NCBI GenBank assembly: GCA_900539775.1
Contig: UQDL01000006.1
Location: 55,026 to 119,025 of the forward strand
Reading direction: 5' to 3'
Source of the DNA: an uncultured Anaerotruncus sp.
GTDB taxonomy: Bacteria; Bacillota; Clostridia; Oscillospirales; Acutalibacteraceae
DNA: 64,000 bases
Shown: positions 62,350 through 64,000 of the stretch, piece by piece
Position numbering within the stretch: the stretch's first letter is position 1
Layout: every line of letters begins with the position of its first letter
Translations under genes and position numbers: made by a program
Notes under the pieces: model-generated
Databases searched by the model: none
Told to the model about the DNA's origin: nothing
Seen by the model: the letters and a program-made list of their open reading frames with translations, nothing else

Positions 62350-63020
62350 AAAAAAAAGCTCTTGGCAAAAGCCAAGAGCCTATTCTTAAATATTAAGTTA
62401 TACTGTACATTGGACTGACCCCTTATAATTATTTAATCAAGAAAATTAACCTTCCGTACATAACGGACCACCTCAACTAATAATTATTAAATCTGTTCAA
62501 ATGATTATTTAAATCAGTTTTTTATGATTTTAAATCATTAACCTAGAACATCGGAGTTTTTTCCTTTTCAAAAATTTTTATGAAGATATGCTCTTCAAGT
62601 TTCAGCAGGAGAAACCGCATTATATATATCATATAAAATTAAATTTTTACCACGCCTGAGTATTCGTTATTGGGTTCCTGCGATAACTTGTTAATTGCTT
62701 TTAAAGCTTGTGCCCGCCGTGCTGATTTCAGCAACTCTGTTCGACACCAAATCCGTTATACTACCCGAATACCTTGCAGGCGTTTGTCTGACCAGGTTCT
62801 ACATCCATTGGACAAAGCCTCCTTTACTTAAATTCCGGGAACTTAACTCGGCTGATTTTTGCACTTGCCTTTCACATTCGGCTGACTTCATACATCATTA
62901 AGCCATTTAGGTTTGAATCATAACTAAAATCGTCGTAATAACAAGTGAACAAGCTGTGCTTTTATGATAGGATTTCGCTTGAGCTTTTAGCTCTGCGATT
63001 TACCAACCATCCTTAAGTTC
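62350..63020 (-). ncRNA. Large structured noncoding RNA candidate (about 670 nt), class unassigned
   Basis: Minus-strand unit bounded by a near-consensus promoter (63055-63027) and a strong terminator: 9-bp stem GCTCTTGGC / GCCAAGAGC (62379-62358, TTTT loop) followed by T8 (62357-62350). No frame over 60 codons runs on this strand. Supported helices (plus-strand coordinates): a nested 5' hairpin 62969-63013 (AGGAT/ATCCT, CGC/GCG, GAGCT/AGCTC); a 9-bp helix GGC-TTTGTC (62779-62788) with GACAAA-GCC (62811-62819); and a long-range helix joining GTATTCG (62660-62666) plus GCCTG (62654-62658) to CGAATAC (62766-62772) plus CAGGC (62777-62781). The last two overlap at 62779-62781, so they may be alternatives. 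Size suggests OLE, ROOL or GOLLD, but I cannot match the sequence to any of them. Confidence 0.7.
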
Positions 63021-63026
63021 ATCTAC

Positions 63027-63055
63027 ATAATAGCATGGATTTTATTGTTTGTCAA
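63027..63055 (-). promoter_or_regulatory. Near-consensus promoter of the large ncRNA
   Basis: Minus strand: perfect TTGACA (63055-63050), 17-nt spacer, TGC-extended TATTAT (63032-63027). Divergent from the DUF1292 gene promoter. Confidence 0.85.
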
Positions 63056-63112
63056 TAGTTTTTTTCAACATTTTTATTATTTTTTGTATCTTTTTACTAT
63101 ATAAGATTACTA

Positions 63113-63141
63113 TTGACGAAAAAGGTGTTACATATTATAAT
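63113..63141 (+). promoter_or_regulatory. DUF1292 gene promoter
   Basis: TTGACG (63113-63118), 17-nt spacer, perfect TATAAT (63136-63141); leader about 23 nt with AAAGGAGG at 63155-63162. Confidence 0.8.
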
Positions 63142-63170
63142 ATACTTACTTATTAAAGGAGGCCACGCAG

Positions 63171-63488
63171 ATGAGCGAAAACGAAAACTACGAGCCGGAT
63201 ATCATTTCCGTTACCGATGATGACGGCAATGAATTATTATTTGAATTGCTTGAAAGATACGAAAGTGACAACGGTGTTTATGTTGCAATAACAGAATACA
63301 GAGATGACGCCGAAGATATTGTTGAAGCCGATTATGAAGTTATTATTCTTAAGGTTGCCGAAGAAAACGGAGATGAATACCTTGAAGAAATTGAGGATGA
63401 AGCCGAATACAACGAAATTTCGGAAATTCTTATGAACAAAATAGAGCAGCAATACGATGTGGAATATTACGACCCAACAGAGCAATAA
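63171..63488 (+). CDS. DUF1292 (YrzB-like) acidic protein
   Basis: 105 aa, very acidic. PDIISVTDDDGNELLFELLER is the diagnostic start of DUF1292, a small beta-rich domain common in Firmicutes, of unknown function. Strong SD AAAGGAGG 8 nt before the ATG. A probable 6S RNA promoter lies over its 3' end. Confidence 0.92.
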   Translation: MSENENYEPDIISVTDDDGNELLFELLERYESDNGVYVAITEYRDDAEDIVEADYEVIILKVAEENGDEYLEEIEDEAEYNEISEILMNKIEQQYDVEYYDPTEQ

Positions 63489-63496
63489 TATATAAT
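63467..63496 (+). promoter_or_regulatory. Probable promoter of the 6S RNA candidate
   Basis: TTACGA (63467-63472, inside the DUF1292 gene end), 18-nt spacer, TATAAT (63491-63496). Confidence 0.5.
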
Positions 63497-63516
63497 ATAG
63501 AAAAACAAATAAACAT

Positions 63517-63698
63517 TCTGCGCATCTCGACAACCGAAGGTTTAAATAACCCTAACAAGTATATTAAAAGGGATCCGGGCTCGCATTACGGGTATGCAGA
63601 CCTCCCGCTAAGGCGGAAGCTGGGAGCACAAAATAATGCGGACGGAACCCACCTGCGTAAGAGAGCAGGTTATCTTCAGCCTTCGGCGGATGTGCGGA
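63517..63698 (+). ncRNA. ssrS: 6S RNA candidate
   Basis: About 180 nt closed by an 11-bp stem (63517-63527 with 63688-63698, including G-U pairs) and an adjacent perfect CCGAAGG / CCTTCGG stem (63534-63540 with 63680-63686), with a CGACA bulge. This matches the 6S closing-stem/central-bubble layout; the 3' part AGCCTTCGGCGG resembles E. coli AGCCTGCGGCGG. An inner helix CGCATTA / TAATGCG supports the terminal arm. 6S RNA sequesters sigma-A holoenzyme in stationary phase. The terminator follows directly. Confidence 0.7.
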
Positions 63699-63707
63699 TT
63701 TTAAGAA

Positions 63708-63736
63708 AGCAGTGCAGCAGCACTGCTTTTTATTTT
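63708..63736 (+). terminator. Terminator of the 6S RNA candidate
   Basis: Perfect 8-bp stem AGCAGTGC / GCACTGCT, 4-nt loop, then TTTTATTTT. Confidence 0.85.
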
Positions 63737-63948
63737 AAAGAAATTTAAATGATTAAAAACTTGATTTAAGATTTTGTGCAACACAGAATGCTTAAATCAA
63801 AACCAACACAACCGTAAAAAAATTATAGATCTGAAGAAATATTTACGCATGAATTTTATGTATTAAATATGCTTTAAGCAATGATTATTATAAAAAGTTG
63901 TTTTCAAAATTCATTTAACTTTGATGAAAATAACCGAATAAAATGAAA

Positions 63949-63973
63949 AGCAGCCCCTCTTTGAGGGGCTGCT
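63949..63973 (-). terminator. Terminator near window end
   Basis: Perfect 11-bp stem AGCAGCCCCTC / GAGGGGCTGCT with a 3-nt loop. On the minus strand TTTCATTTTATT follows, so it probably ends a gene lying beyond the window (a stop TAA in the edge sequence at 63990-63992 is compatible). Confidence 0.65.
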
Positions 63974-64000
63974 GTGTTTTGGATTTGCGTTATGCGAAGA

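Noticed and set aside
62695..62901. 68-codon plus-strand ORF inside the ncRNA
   Set aside because: No SD or promoter on the plus strand; promoter, terminator and helices support the minus strand.
62350..63020. tmRNA or RNase P RNA at the large ncRNA
   Set aside because: No tRNA-like ends or tag frame for tmRNA, and no GAGGAAAGTCC core or ACAGAA element of RNase P on either strand.
1..64000. tRNA, rRNA, CRISPR array, insertion sequence or prophage
   Set aside because: No cloverleaf T-arm pattern, no regularly spaced repeats, no transposase or phage genes recognised on either strand.

Overview
The window looks like chromosomal core DNA of a low-GC, spore-forming (or recently spore-forming) anaerobic Clostridia, most likely Oscillospirales/Ruminococcaceae-like. 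Support: a PolC-type replicase beside a separate DnaE, HPr kinase, WhiA, RapZ, sporulation genes (spoIVB, spoVB, yabP, yabQ), a DUF1292 protein, and a secreted leucine-rich-repeat protein ending in a dockerin-like calcium loop. No rRNA, tRNA, CRISPR array, insertion sequence or prophage was seen. Almost all genes are on the minus strand.

Layout. 1-3.5 kb: two paralogous membrane-anchored parvulin foldases. 3.6-10.1 kb: envelope polysaccharide genes (Wzy/O-antigen-ligase-like protein, YfhO-like protein, a large two-module glycosyltransferase). 10.1-20.8 kb: spoIVB, pfkA, then the clostridial central-carbon/envelope block dnaE-whiA-rapZ-murB-glucokinase-hprK. 20.9-30.2 kb: single genes and short operons (GT4 glycosyltransferase, nrdR, EamA exporter, aminotransferase, LexA-boxed dinB with a small partner, orphan HprK-like kinase, DUF3784, RNA methyltransferase, fumarase alpha). 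30.2-34.5 kb: spoVB-mazG-hup-rqcP-yabP-yabQ-divIC. 34.5-48.1 kb: a coiled-coil gene and a long co-directional run in which his genes (including a HisZ-HisG fusion) lead into recJ-relA-dtd-MBL-hemZ. 48.1-58.5 kb: pyrH-frr-uppS-cdsA-dxr-rseP-ispG-polC. 58.5-64 kb: a repeat-rich surface protein, then a gene-poor AT-rich stretch with a MazG-like gene, a DUF1292 gene and two RNA genes.

Most notable: (i) a roughly 670-nt minus-strand noncoding RNA candidate (about 62350-63020) with a near-consensus promoter, a strong terminator, several perfect long-range helices and three tiny SD-preceded reading frames; I cannot assign it to a known class. (ii) PolC lacks the DEDDh proofreading exonuclease normally inserted in its PHP domain, while all nine expected PHP metal ligands remain. 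(iii) The his run carries a HisZ-HisG fusion and an embedded secreted metallo-beta-lactamase/DUF3006 pair, lacks hisC/hisF/hisH, and has repeated AGTGC half-sites at its promoter. (iv) dinB carries a near-perfect LexA box touching its -10. (v) A 6S RNA candidate follows the DUF1292 gene.

Many starts use a GGTGRT Shine-Dalgarno placed only 3-6 nt before the start codon; this settles several starts, including TTG starts for murB and spoVB.
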